64,000 nucleotides of DNA from Paenibacillus pinistramenti. GTDB lineage: Bacteria > Bacillota > Bacilli > Paenibacillales > Paenibacillaceae. Position numbers and translations under genes: made by a program. The stretch's first letter is position 1; the number at the start of each line of letters is the position of its first letter. Under the pieces are notes generated by a model, which saw only the letters and a list, made by a program, of their open reading frames with translations, searched no databases and was not told the DNA's origin. The DNA lies in contig NZ_VAWG01000011.1 in NCBI RefSeq assembly GCF_005869875.1, positions 1 through 64,000 of the forward strand. Direction: 5' to 3'. Positions 8,971 to 16,813 of this stretch are shown piece by piece.

Positions 8971-9037
8971 TTCGATGCAAAGTATTGTTCGATGCATAGT
9001 TCAATATATTGTTCGATGAATAATATATTGTTCGATG
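8971..9037 (+). repeat. TTCGATG short repeats in the citZ-icd gap
   Basis: TTCGATG occurs four times, starting at 8971, 8988, 9012 and 9031. The last two lie in nearly identical 19-base units (TATATTGTTCGATGAATA). The array is AT-rich against a GC-rich background and imperfect, with 17-, 24- and 19-base spacing. It lies between citZ and icd; no terminator was seen here. Confidence 0.7.
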
Positions 9038-9171
9038 AATAGGGCGTTTTCCAGGACAATTTCTGTTCCAGGGACATTCACCATCCGATGGTGCGCCCTG
9101 TCTGCCTGCTGCCGGCCCGCTTTCGCTGAGATTTCGAAATCATAACACCTACCAAGGAGGAACTTGAAATC

Positions 9172-10467
9172 ATGCCAAAGTTGGAGAAATTTGACCTGCC
9201 TACTGAAGGTGAGAAAATTGCAATTCAGGACGGCAAGCTTGTCGTGCCAAACAACCCGATCGTGCCTTTTATCGAAGGAGACGGTACAGGAAGAGATATT
9301 TGGAAGGCTTCCAAACGGGTGCTGGATGCAGCAGTAGAGAAGGCCTATGGCGGTGAGAAGAAAATCGCCTGGTATGAAGTGTTTGCCGGTGAGAAGGCTT
9401 TTAATACATACGGCGAATGGCTGCCTGCGGATACGCTGACAGCGATCCGTGAGTACATCGTTGCGATCAAGGGTCCATTGACCACACCGATCGGCGGCGG
9501 AATCCGCTCCCTGAACGTGGCTCTGCGCCAAGAGCTGGACCTTTATGTATGTCTGCGTCCAGTCCGTTATTTCGACGGCGTGCCGTCCCCTGTGAAACGT
9601 CCAGAGGATGTGGACATGGTGATTTTCCGGGAGAATACGGAAGACATTTATGCAGGTATCGAATATAAAGAAGGCTCTGAAGAAGTTAAGAAAGTGATTC
9701 AGTTCCTGCAGAACGAAATGGGCGTTAACAAGATCCGCTTCCCTGAAACGTCCGGCATCGGGATCAAGCCGGTTTCCTCTGAAGGCTCAAAGCGTCTGGT
9801 CCGCGCTGCTGTGGAATATGCAGTTAAACACGGCCGGAAGAGTGTAACGCTGGTTCACAAAGGCAACATTATGAAATTCACAGAAGGCGCCTTCAAGAAC
9901 TGGGGATATGAAGTAGCTGAAGCCGAGTTCGGCGATAAGGTGTTTACTTGGGCTCAGTACGACCGCATTAAGGAAGAGTCCGGTGTGGATGCAGCAAATG
10001 CGGCTCAGGAAGCAGCGGAGAAGGAAGGCAAGATCATTATCAAGGATGCGATTGCGGACATCGCTCTGCAGCAAGTGCTCACCCGTCCTAAGGATTTTGA
10101 TGTAATTGCGACCTTGAACCTGAACGGGGACTACCTGTCCGATGCGCTTGCAGCTCAGGTAGGCGGAATCGGGATTGCTCCGGGCGCGAACATTAACTAT
10201 GTGACCGGCCATGCGATCTTTGAAGCTACTCATGGAACAGCGCCTAAATATGCAGACAAGGATGTCGTTAACCCGGGTTCGGTTATTTTGTCCGGCGTTA
10301 TGATGCTGGAGCATTTGGGCTGGCAGGAAGCGGCAGACCTGATCTATAAAGGCCTGGAGACGTCGATCAACAACAAGACGGTAACCTATGACTTTGCGCG
10401 TCTGATGGAAGGCGCGACGCAGGTTAAATGCTCCGAATTCGCGGATGAATTGATCAAGAACATGTAA
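9172..10467 (+). CDS. icd: Isocitrate dehydrogenase (NADP-dependent)
   Basis: Oxidatively decarboxylates isocitrate to 2-oxoglutarate. The 431-residue protein shows the family start [15 protein letters not shown], the substrate loop [34 protein letters not shown], the [12 protein letters not shown] segment, [20 protein letters not shown], and [23 protein letters not shown] with the metal-binding acidic residues. The serine in the IRSLN loop is the usual regulatory phosphorylation position in relatives. It lies directly after citZ as in Bacillus. The expected mdh does not follow: two terminators end the unit and an unrelated membrane protein comes next. Confidence 0.95.
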   Translation: MPKLEKFDLPTEGEKIAIQDGKLVVPNNPIVPFIEGDGTGRDIWKASKRVLDAAVEKAYGGEKKIAWYEVFAGEKAFNTYGEWLPADTLTAIREYIVAIKGPLTTPIGGGIRSLNVALRQELDLYVCLRPVRYFDGVPSPVKRPEDVDMVIFRENTEDIYAGIEYKEGSEEVKKVIQFLQNEMGVNKIRFPETSGIGIKPVSSEGSKRLVRAAVEYAVKHGRKSVTLVHKGNIMKFTEGAFKNWGYEVAEAEFGDKVFTWAQYDRIKEESGVDAANAAQEAAEKEGKIIIKDAIADIALQQVLTRPKDFDVIATLNLNGDYLSDALAAQVGGIGIAPGANINYVTGHAIFEATHGTAPKYADKDVVNPGSVILSGVMMLEHLGWQEAADLIYKGLETSINNKTVTYDFARLMEGATQVKCSEFADELIKNM

Positions 10468-10504
10468 GAGCAGCTGATAAGGCTCTCTTATAATAATGCT
10501 GAAT

Positions 10505-10586
10505 GGCTGCAGGCGCCGGTTGTACCGGTGCGGCAGCCGTTTTTGATTTTAAGGCGGAGACCTGGCGGCTCCGTCTTTTTCTTTTT
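10505..10586 (+). terminator. Tandem terminators after icd
   Basis: First hairpin: GGCTGC (10505-10510) with GCAGCC (10533-10538), an inner GCCGG/CCGGT stem and five T. Second hairpin: GGCGGAG (10553-10559) with CTCCGTC (10569-10575) followed by TTTTTCTTTTT. Two terminators in a row suggest strong insulation of icd from the next gene. Confidence 0.85.
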
Positions 10587-10607
10587 CGAAGAAACTGCGG
10601 GTTTCCT

Positions 10608-10636
10608 TTGCAGGCTGACAAGCTAACCGCTATAAT
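10608..10636 (+). promoter_or_regulatory. SigA-type promoter of the 10677 membrane protein
   Basis: TTGCAG (10608-10613), a 17-base spacer and a consensus TATAAT (10631-10636). The start site would be near 10643, about 35-55 bases before the gene. Confidence 0.75.
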
Positions 10637-10676
10637 AGATGGGAATAGCTAGAAGCACAGATTCGGATTTTGATAA

Positions 10677-11108
10677 GTGAAAGGATGTAGAATCAAATTG
10701 TTCAAGATTATTATGTTTCTGCACATTTTAGGTTCGCTGGCGTTAGGATTTTATTTGGTGCTTCCATTTGTTGTGGGGGGAATTGGCCGGCTCTCCCAAG
10801 CCAGCCGTGAAGGCATGCTGAGCTTAATCGGACTATTGAACCGATATGCTCAATATGGACTTGTCCTTCAGCTGCTGACAGGGATTTACCTGGTGGTTAA
10901 AGGCGAATACACGATGGCCTGGACGACCGTGGTGGGAGTACTGTTCCTGATTGCCGGAGGTCTGAGCGGGATGCTGGGCAAACCTCTGCGTGTAGCGAAA
11001 ATGGGCGGAGATACTTCTGCTCTTGGCAAAATCCGCAGCTTCAGCACTTTGCTGGCAGTTGTCGTTCTTGTAATGAGCTTCTTTATGGTTTACCGGCATA
11101 TTATTTAA
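10677..11108 (+). CDS. Hypothetical four-helix membrane protein
   Basis: About 140 residues with four hydrophobic segments: FKIIMFLHILGSLALGFYLVLPFVVGG, a second around YGLVLQLLTGIYLVV, WTTVVGVLFLIAGGLSGML and LLAVVVLVMSFFMVY. The N-terminal histidine in the first helix (MFLHILG) resembles small cytochrome- or CopD-like membrane proteins, but there is no complete motif and I do not recognise the family with confidence. The listed start is GTG 10677; TTG 10698, with AAAGGA about 12 bases upstream, is an alternative that would remove seven residues. It has its own promoter and terminator and so is monocistronic. It occupies the place where mdh is found in Bacillus subtilis. Confidence 0.65.
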   Translation: MKGCRIKLFKIIMFLHILGSLALGFYLVLPFVVGGIGRLSQASREGMLSLIGLLNRYAQYGLVLQLLTGIYLVVKGEYTMAWTTVVGVLFLIAGGLSGMLGKPLRVAKMGGDTSALGKIRSFSTLLAVVVLVMSFFMVYRHII

Positions 11109-11142
11109 GAGAGAAATTGAGAGATAGTTGTACAAGTGCAGA

Positions 11143-11190
11143 AGACATTCCGTTACGGCTCCGCTGGGGCCAAGCGGGGTGTCTTTTTTT
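11143..11190 (+). terminator. Terminator after the 10677 membrane protein
   Basis: AGACAT... at 11143 pairs with GGTGTCT ending at 11183, with an inner GGCTCC/GGGGCC-like stem, followed by seven or more T. Confidence 0.75.
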
Positions 11191-11328
11191 CTGCAGTTGT
11201 TTAGGGAAATCCGGTTGGTGGTAAGAGATAAAGGATTGGCGCGCGGAAAAATTCAGCATAAGAGGCGCCAATTGGGCCATTCTAATCTAGACCATATTCT
11301 ATGGACGATGAGAAAGGAGTCTTATATC

Positions 11329-12195
11329 ATGCCGCAAAATCAGCAGCCGGAACAAACCTTGCCGGCGCAGCATCAGAATCAGCAGCCAGGACAGGAAAGT
11401 CAAATGAACCCACTTCCGCAATATGAAGGGAATTATAAAGCTGCAGGCAAACTTAAAGGCAAGAATGCCTTGATTACCGGAGGGGACAGCGGGATCGGCC
11501 GCGCCGCTGCGGTTGCATACGCCAAGGAAGGGGCCAATGTGGCCATCGTATATTTGAGTGAGGATCAGGATGCGGAGAAGACGAAACAGGAAATTGAGCA
11601 GGAGGGCGTGAAGGCGCTGCTCATCAAAGGCGATGTCGGCGACGAAACCTTTGCGGCCGATGCGGTCAAACAGACTGTAGAAGCCTTCGGCGGCCTCGAT
11701 ATTCTCGTCAACAATGCCGGTGAGCAGCATCCCCAGCAGAGCATTGAGGATATTACCTCTGCCCAGCTTGAGAAGACGTTCCGCACGAATATTTTCGGAA
11801 TGTTCTATTTCGTCAAGGCAGCGATGCCTCATCTGAAGAAAGGCAGTGCCATCATTAATACAGCCTCCATCACGGCATATGAGGGGAATCCGACGCTGCT
11901 CGATTATTCCTCGACGAAGGGCGCGATTGTGAGCTTTACACGGGCCTTGTCCAATAATATTGTTGGACAAGGAATCCGCGTCAACGCAGTGGCACCGGGT
12001 CCGATCTGGACGCCGCTGATCCCATCCACGTTTGATGCGGAGAAAGTGAAGAAATTCGGCGCTGATACGCCGATGAAGCGGCCTGGGCAGCCGGAAGAGC
12101 TGGCGCCGGCCTACGTATTCCTTGCCTGTGAGGATTCTTCCTATATCAGCGGCCAAACGATCCATATCAACGGCGGCACTGTAGTGAACGGTTAA
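11329..12195 (+). CDS. Short-chain dehydrogenase/reductase (Gsp39/YhdF-like)
   Basis: A 288-residue SDR with a Gln/Pro-rich N-terminal arm (MPQNQQPEQTLPAQHQNQQPGQ, residues 1-30) typical of general-stress SDRs such as YhdF. The Rossmann motif is NALITGGDSGIGRAAAVAYAKEGA, then NNAGEQH, the catalytic Ser in INTASITAYEG, and YxxxK as YSSTKGAIVSF. The C-terminal INGGTVVNG matches the subgroup. NADP or NAD is used; the substrate is unknown. The start ATG 11329 follows AAAGGAG by 8 bases; the frame runs further upstream to 11128 through the previous terminator, which I reject as coding. Own terminator follows. Confidence 0.88.
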   Translation: MPQNQQPEQTLPAQHQNQQPGQESQMNPLPQYEGNYKAAGKLKGKNALITGGDSGIGRAAAVAYAKEGANVAIVYLSEDQDAEKTKQEIEQEGVKALLIKGDVGDETFAADAVKQTVEAFGGLDILVNNAGEQHPQQSIEDITSAQLEKTFRTNIFGMFYFVKAAMPHLKKGSAIINTASITAYEGNPTLLDYSSTKGAIVSFTRALSNNIVGQGIRVNAVAPGPIWTPLIPSTFDAEKVKKFGADTPMKRPGQPEELAPAYVFLACEDSSYISGQTIHINGGTVVNG

Positions 12196-12217
12196 AGGTT
12201 TATATCTGTTACGAGAA

Positions 12218-12262
12218 CCCTGCCTTCCAAGACGGAAATCCCGCTTGGAGGCAGGGCTTTTT
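12218..12262 (+). terminator. Terminator after the SDR gene
   Basis: CCCTGCCTTCCAAG (12218-12231) pairs with CTTGGAGGCAGGG (12244-12256), one bulged base, followed by TTTTT. Confidence 0.85.
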
Positions 12263-12336
12263 GTGCTGTTGCAGCAAGGATGTATGCGCTTTAAATCTTT
12301 TACAAATGAAGGCAGTATTGAGGGCAGACCCTGTGT

Positions 12337-12342
12337 TATGAT
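12337..12342 (+). promoter_or_regulatory. Possible extended -10 promoter of fumarase
   Basis: TATGAT preceded by TGT (TGn extended -10). No good -35 hexamer lies 17 bases upstream (AGTATT). The start site would be about 38 bases before the fumarase ATG. Confidence 0.45.
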
Positions 12343-12386
12343 AGCAATAGAATTGCTGGAACTGCAAAGAAAGGGGAAGCTTCGTC

Positions 12387-13955
12387 ATGAACTCATTCGA
12401 ACAAAGTGTATATGAACTGGTTGTAGAAACTTCGACCAATCTCCCTGGAGATGTGCGGGCAGCTGTACAGCGCGGCAAGGCCGCAGAGAATAAAGCGACC
12501 CGTGCGGGCTTGGCCCTGTCAACGATTGCTGACAATATTACAATGGCTGAAGAGCAGATTTCGCCGATTTGCCAGGATACCGGCATGCCGACTTTTATTG
12601 TTCATACGCCAATCGGCGCGAATCAAATTCAAATGAAGCGGGACATTCATGCCGCTATCGTAAGAGCTACCAAAGAAGGCAAACTGCGTCCGAATTCGGT
12701 TGATTCCCTGACAGGAGAGAACAGCGGGGACAATCTGGGAGCGGGAACCCCTGTCATTCACTTTGAGCAGTGGGAGAAAGACGAAATTGATCTGCGGCTG
12801 ATCCTGAAGGGCGGCGGATGTGAGAATAAAAATATCCAGTACAGCCTTCCGGCTGAGCTGGAAGGACTCGGCAAGGCCGGGCGTGATCTGGACGGCATCC
12901 GCAAATGCATTATGCATGCGATTTATCAAGCCCAGGGGCAGGGCTGCAGCGCCGGGTTCATCGGTGTCGGCATCGGCGGCGACCGCACGACCGGCTATGA
13001 GCTGGCGAAGCAGCAGCTGTTCCGTCATCTTGAAGATAATAACCCGAACCCACAGCTGGCTGAACTGGAGAACTACGTCATGGACAATGCCAACAAGCTG
13101 GGGATTGGCACCATGGGCTTCGGCGGCGAAGTAACGCTGCTGGGCTGCAAAGTTGGAGCGATGAACCGGCTGCCGGCAAGCTTTTATGTGTCCGTAGCTT
13201 ATAACTGCTGGGCGTTCCGCCGTCAGGGTGTTGTGATCGACGCTTCAACGGGAGAAATCAACAGCTGGATTTATCCAAGAGGCTTCGAGGTCTCCATGTC
13301 CGCTGCGGAAACGGAGCAGGAGGAGATGCAGGAAGTCCTTATGGAAACGGAAGAGCAAACCGCTGCAACCTCCTCCAAGCAAGTTGTTCTGCATACGCCG
13401 ATTACCGAAGAACAAATCCGCAGCCTGCATGTAGGTGATGTCGTTGTCATCAAGGGAGAGATGCACACAGGCCGGGATGCGCTTCATAAATATTTGATGG
13501 ATCATGATGCGCCGCTTGATTTGAATGGCTCGGTGATCTATCACTGCGGACCAGTCATGCTCAAGGATGAGAATGGCTGGCATGTTAAGGCTGCCGGTCC
13601 GACGACCAGCATCCGGGAGGAGCCTTATCAAGGCGACATCATGAAGAAGTTCGGCATCCGGGCCGTCATTGGAAAAGGCGGGATGGGCCCTAAAACGCTG
13701 GCTGCTCTGCAGGAGCACGGAGGAGTCTATTTGAACGCCATTGGCGGCGCAGCCCAATATTATGCAGAGTGCATCAAACAGGTGAATGGCGTTGACTTTA
13801 TGGAGTTTGGCATTCCGGAAGCCATGTGGCATCTGGAGGTCGACGGTTTTGCGGCCATCGTAACGATGGATTCTCATGGGAACAGCCTGCATGCGGAAGT
13901 AGAAAAGGATTCGCTGGAGAAGCTGGGCCAGTTTAAAGAGCCTGTGTTCAAATAG
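12387..13955 (+). CDS. fumA: Fumarate hydratase, class I (iron-sulfur)
   Basis: Interconverts fumarate and malate. The 522-residue protein is a fused alpha plus beta class I enzyme: the alpha part has SPICQDTGMPTF (C62), LKGGGCENKN (C145), QGQGCSAGFIGVGIGGDR and GFGGEVTLLGCKVG, which supply cysteines for a 4Fe-4S cluster; the beta part starts near residue 340 (LHTPITEEQIRSLHVGDVVVIKGEMHTGRDALHK) and includes CGPVMLKDENGWHVKAAGPTTSIREEPYQ and GKGGMGPKT. A related activity, L-tartrate dehydratase, uses the same fold but is normally two separate subunits. Its place between icd and phoR makes this a third TCA gene in the locus. This iron-sulfur type is oxygen-sensitive, unlike the class II fumarase of Bacillus subtilis. 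Confidence 0.9.
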   Translation: MNSFEQSVYELVVETSTNLPGDVRAAVQRGKAAENKATRAGLALSTIADNITMAEEQISPICQDTGMPTFIVHTPIGANQIQMKRDIHAAIVRATKEGKLRPNSVDSLTGENSGDNLGAGTPVIHFEQWEKDEIDLRLILKGGGCENKNIQYSLPAELEGLGKAGRDLDGIRKCIMHAIYQAQGQGCSAGFIGVGIGGDRTTGYELAKQQLFRHLEDNNPNPQLAELENYVMDNANKLGIGTMGFGGEVTLLGCKVGAMNRLPASFYVSVAYNCWAFRRQGVVIDASTGEINSWIYPRGFEVSMSAAETEQEEMQEVLMETEEQTAATSSKQVVLHTPITEEQIRSLHVGDVVVIKGEMHTGRDALHKYLMDHDAPLDLNGSVIYHCGPVMLKDENGWHVKAAGPTTSIREEPYQGDIMKKFGIRAVIGKGGMGPKTLAALQEHGGVYLNAIGGAAQYYAECIKQVNGVDFMEFGIPEAMWHLEVDGFAAIVTMDSHGNSLHAEVEKDSLEKLGQFKEPVFK

Positions 13956-14031
13956 AACGGTAAGGAATAGCGGTAAGCAACACCATAGAGAAATATAAAT
14001 ATTAAAGGACTTTATTGGATAGGAGTGCTTT

Positions 14032-15843
14032 ATGAGATCATTCCGTACAAGGCTGGCCCTGATCTTGATGGGGCTGGTCGGCATCTCCATGTGCGCGGCC
14101 GGTTTTACGATGGCCAAGGTTTTTAAAGATTCGCATATCTCTGCTCTTGAAGACAATATGGTCCGGGAAATTAATCTGCTCTCCAGCACGTTTCCCTTCC
14201 AGCCTACTGACAACAACCCCGATGCGGTGAGCTATTATTCCTCCAAAGCGGTCGAACTGGATCAAATCTCCGGCTTGCGGGTAACGTTTATCCTGGCGGA
14301 TGGAACCGTAGTAGGTGATTCGGAAAATAATGCGGCTAAAATGGAAAATCATTTGAACCGCAAAGAAATCAAATCAGCAGGCCAGGTCGGCTTTGGCAGC
14401 CCCGGCATCTCAACCCGGTTCAGCAATACGATGAAAGAGGATATGCTGTACGTCGCAGAGCATGTGGTTTCTGATCAGGGATTTGACGGCTATATCCGCC
14501 TTGCAGTAAGCCTGCATACAGTGAAAGAAGGCTTGTGGAAGGCCTGGAGCCTTATGATCGGCGGCCTGCTCGTCTTGTTCATTGCGGCCGGACTATTCAG
14601 CTACCGGCTTGCCTACAGCATCACCAAACCGCTGAACAAAATTACGCAGGTGGCCAACCGCATCTCCAGACTCGATTATGACGCGAGAGTCTACCTGCAG
14701 GGCAGGGTAGATGAGATCGGGCAGCTGGGCAAGGCCATCAACGGTATGGCAGACAGTCTCCAGCAGCAGCTGCGGATCATCCGGGAGAATGAGGATCTGC
14801 TCCAGAGCGTGCTTGACAATATGACGGGCGGGATCCTGATCGTGGATGTGGACGGCTGTATTGCGCTGGTGAACCGGGCTGCGTGCCGGATTCTCAGAAT
14901 CCGGGAACAGGAAGCGCTTGGCCGCCCTTATCAAGAGATTAAGCGAAGCTATGAGCTGACGCGGTTTATTGAGGAAGGCGTAACCCGAAGAAGCTATAAT
15001 TCAGAAGAGATAACGGTTTACGACCCTGAAGAGAAAATTTTGCGAATTGATGTAGTGCCGATGGACGAAGAGGATGAGGAGGAAGGATATCGGGGGATGC
15101 TCTTTCACCTCCAGGACGTTACCGAGATTCGAAAGCTAGAACGAATGCGCAGCGAATTTGTCGCCAATGTGTCCCATGAACTTAAGACGCCGATTGCAGC
15201 GGTTAAGGGATTTGCCGAAACGCTTTTGACTGGCGGAGTTAAGGATGAGGAGACCGCGCGCTCTTTTCTGCAGATCATTTACGATGAAGGAGACCGGCTG
15301 AACCGGCTGATCGGAGATATTCTGGAGCTGTCCAAGATTGAATCGCGCCGCGTTCCGCTGGCATATGAGCCGATCGAGCTGCGTCCTTTATTTGAGAGCC
15401 TATTCGAAGTGTTGAAGGCTTCCGCAGACAAGAAGTCCATTGCCTTGGTGATGGAGGTGCCGGAAGGGCTGTTCATCGAGGGGGATGAGGACCGGCTGCG
15501 GCAGATTTTTATGAATCTGCTGTCCAATGCGATCAGCTACACCCTTGAAGGGGGCAGGGTCAAACTGACGGCCCAAATGCTGGAGGATGAAGAGGGGGAT
15601 AAGATCCGTTTTGTTGTCGCCGACACGGGAATCGGTATTCCGAAGAAGGATCTGCCCCGCATCTTCGAACGATTCTATAGAGTGGACAAAGCACGCTCCA
15701 GGAGCTCAGGCGGTACAGGGCTCGGCTTGTCTATTGTTAAACATTTGGTCGATTTGAACCACGGAAATATCCGGGTGGAAAGCAAAGTAGGAGAGGGCTC
15801 TTCGTTTATTCTGGACCTTCCTATCGTGCAGGTTATGGACTGA
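14032..15843 (+). CDS. phoR: Phosphate-type sensor histidine kinase PhoR
   Basis: A 603-residue membrane sensor kinase: helix 1 at residues 7-28, an extracytoplasmic domain up to about 170, helix 2 (LMIGGLLVLFIAAGLFSYRLAY), a HAMP domain (about 195-245), a PAS domain (about 250-350), HisKA with FVANVSHELKTPIAAVKGF (phosphoacceptor His) and an ATPase domain with NLLSNAISYT, DTGIGIP and GTGLGLSIVK. Architecture and synteny (between the citZ-icd block and polA) identify PhoR, the kinase of the phosphate-starvation response. A ribosome site TAGGAG precedes the ATG. Gene order is phoR then phoP, the reverse of Bacillus subtilis, and phoP has its own promoter downstream. Confidence 0.87.
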   Translation: MRSFRTRLALILMGLVGISMCAAGFTMAKVFKDSHISALEDNMVREINLLSSTFPFQPTDNNPDAVSYYSSKAVELDQISGLRVTFILADGTVVGDSENNAAKMENHLNRKEIKSAGQVGFGSPGISTRFSNTMKEDMLYVAEHVVSDQGFDGYIRLAVSLHTVKEGLWKAWSLMIGGLLVLFIAAGLFSYRLAYSITKPLNKITQVANRISRLDYDARVYLQGRVDEIGQLGKAINGMADSLQQQLRIIRENEDLLQSVLDNMTGGILIVDVDGCIALVNRAACRILRIREQEALGRPYQEIKRSYELTRFIEEGVTRRSYNSEEITVYDPEEKILRIDVVPMDEEDEEEGYRGMLFHLQDVTEIRKLERMRSEFVANVSHELKTPIAAVKGFAETLLTGGVKDEETARSFLQIIYDEGDRLNRLIGDILELSKIESRRVPLAYEPIELRPLFESLFEVLKASADKKSIALVMEVPEGLFIEGDEDRLRQIFMNLLSNAISYTLEGGRVKLTAQMLEDEEGDKIRFVVADTGIGIPKKDLPRIFERFYRVDKARSRSSGGTGLGLSIVKHLVDLNHGNIRVESKVGEGSSFILDLPIVQVMD

Positions 15844-15886
15844 GATGAGGAGCGGCCTTGTGCCGCTTCCCCCGAATATCGGTGAT

Positions 15887-15926
15887 TTTACACCGGCTTA
15901 ACATTTTTGTGCTATGCTCATAATAA
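15887..15926 (+). promoter_or_regulatory. phoP promoter with overlapping PhoP-box repeats
   Basis: TTTACA (15887-15892), five bases, then TTAACA (15898-15903): the 11-base periodic TTWACA direct repeat known for PhoP in Bacillus. The second repeat doubles as the -35 element, with a 17-base spacer to TAATAA (15921-15926). This implies phoP is transcribed separately from phoR and is autoregulated. Confidence 0.7.
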
Positions 15927-15981
15927 ACGGGTTCCGGGATCAGTCCTGAACTTATCTCAGAAGAGGAAAATGGGGGTTCCT

Positions 15982-16713
15982 ATGGCTAAGCGACTGCTGG
16001 TTATTGAGGACGAGCCGACGCTGTCACGGCTGCTGTCTTACAATCTGAAGAACGAAGGCTATGAGGTAACGGTGGAAGAGAACGGCCAAAGCGGCTGTGA
16101 GAAAGGCTTAAGCTCCGCTTATGATCTGATCCTTCTGGATCTGATGCTTCCGGGGATGAACGGATTCGAAATTATGTCCAGGCTTAGAAGTGAAGGTGTC
16201 GGAACTCCGATTATTATTCTGACGGCCAAGAACGCTGAAGAAGAAGTGGTCCAAGGCCTGAAATCGGGAGCAGACGACTATATTACGAAACCATTTGGCG
16301 TAGCGGAGCTGCTGGCCCGTGTTGCTGCTGTGCTCCGGAGATCTTCAGGTGAAGAAGAGATCATTAAACCGGTAACGGACTCAGACTCCCGCATTGTGCT
16401 TGGGGAGCTGGTGATTTTCCCGGAGAAATACGAGGTGACATTGGGCGGGGAGTCAATCACTCTCCGGCCGAAGGAATTTGAGGTTCTGCTTTATCTTGCC
16501 CGCAAACCGGGAGTTGTAATGACGCGCGACGATCTGATGAACGCTGTTTGGGGGTTCGACTATATTGGCGGACAGCGTACGGTTGACGTGCATGTCAGCT
16601 CGCTCCGCAAGAAGCTGGAGCTTGACCCCGAATCCGTCCATATTGATTCGATCAGGGGTGTAGGGTACAAGCTGGTTGTGAAGAAGAAGAAGGAATTATC
16701 CCAGAAAATATAA
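15982..16713 (+). CDS. phoP: Phosphate response regulator PhoP
   Basis: A 243-residue OmpR-family regulator. The receiver domain begins AKRLLVIEDEPTLSRLLSYNL, has the phosphoacceptor Asp in YDLILLDLMLPGMNG and the Lys in DDYITKPFG; the winged-helix DNA-binding domain contains LRPKEFEVLLYLARKPG...RDDLMNAVWGFDYIGGQRTVDVHVSSLRKKLE and ends VRGVGYKLV-like. I start at ATG 15982 because GGGGG lies 6 bases upstream and the protein then begins at the first beta strand; the frame is open to 15907 but that would add 25 residues overlapping the promoter. Kinase partner is PhoR just upstream. A strong terminator follows. Confidence 0.92.
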   Translation: MAKRLLVIEDEPTLSRLLSYNLKNEGYEVTVEENGQSGCEKGLSSAYDLILLDLMLPGMNGFEIMSRLRSEGVGTPIIILTAKNAEEEVVQGLKSGADDYITKPFGVAELLARVAAVLRRSSGEEEIIKPVTDSDSRIVLGELVIFPEKYEVTLGGESITLRPKEFEVLLYLARKPGVVMTRDDLMNAVWGFDYIGGQRTVDVHVSSLRKKLELDPESVHIDSIRGVGYKLVVKKKKELSQKI

Positions 16714-16743
16714 TCCGGTTGAAATTAATTTAAACGTGAAGAA

Positions 16744-16776
16744 GGAAGGCCTCTCTTGATCGAGGCCTTCCTTTTT
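16744..16776 (+). terminator. phoP terminator
   Basis: Perfect 10-base stem GGAAGGCCTC (16744-16753) with GAGGCCTTCC (16762-16771), 8-base loop, then TTTTT. Confidence 0.95.
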
Positions 16777-16813
16777 CTTGTCCGTTTCTTATGCTGAAGG
16801 TTCAGGGTTTAAC

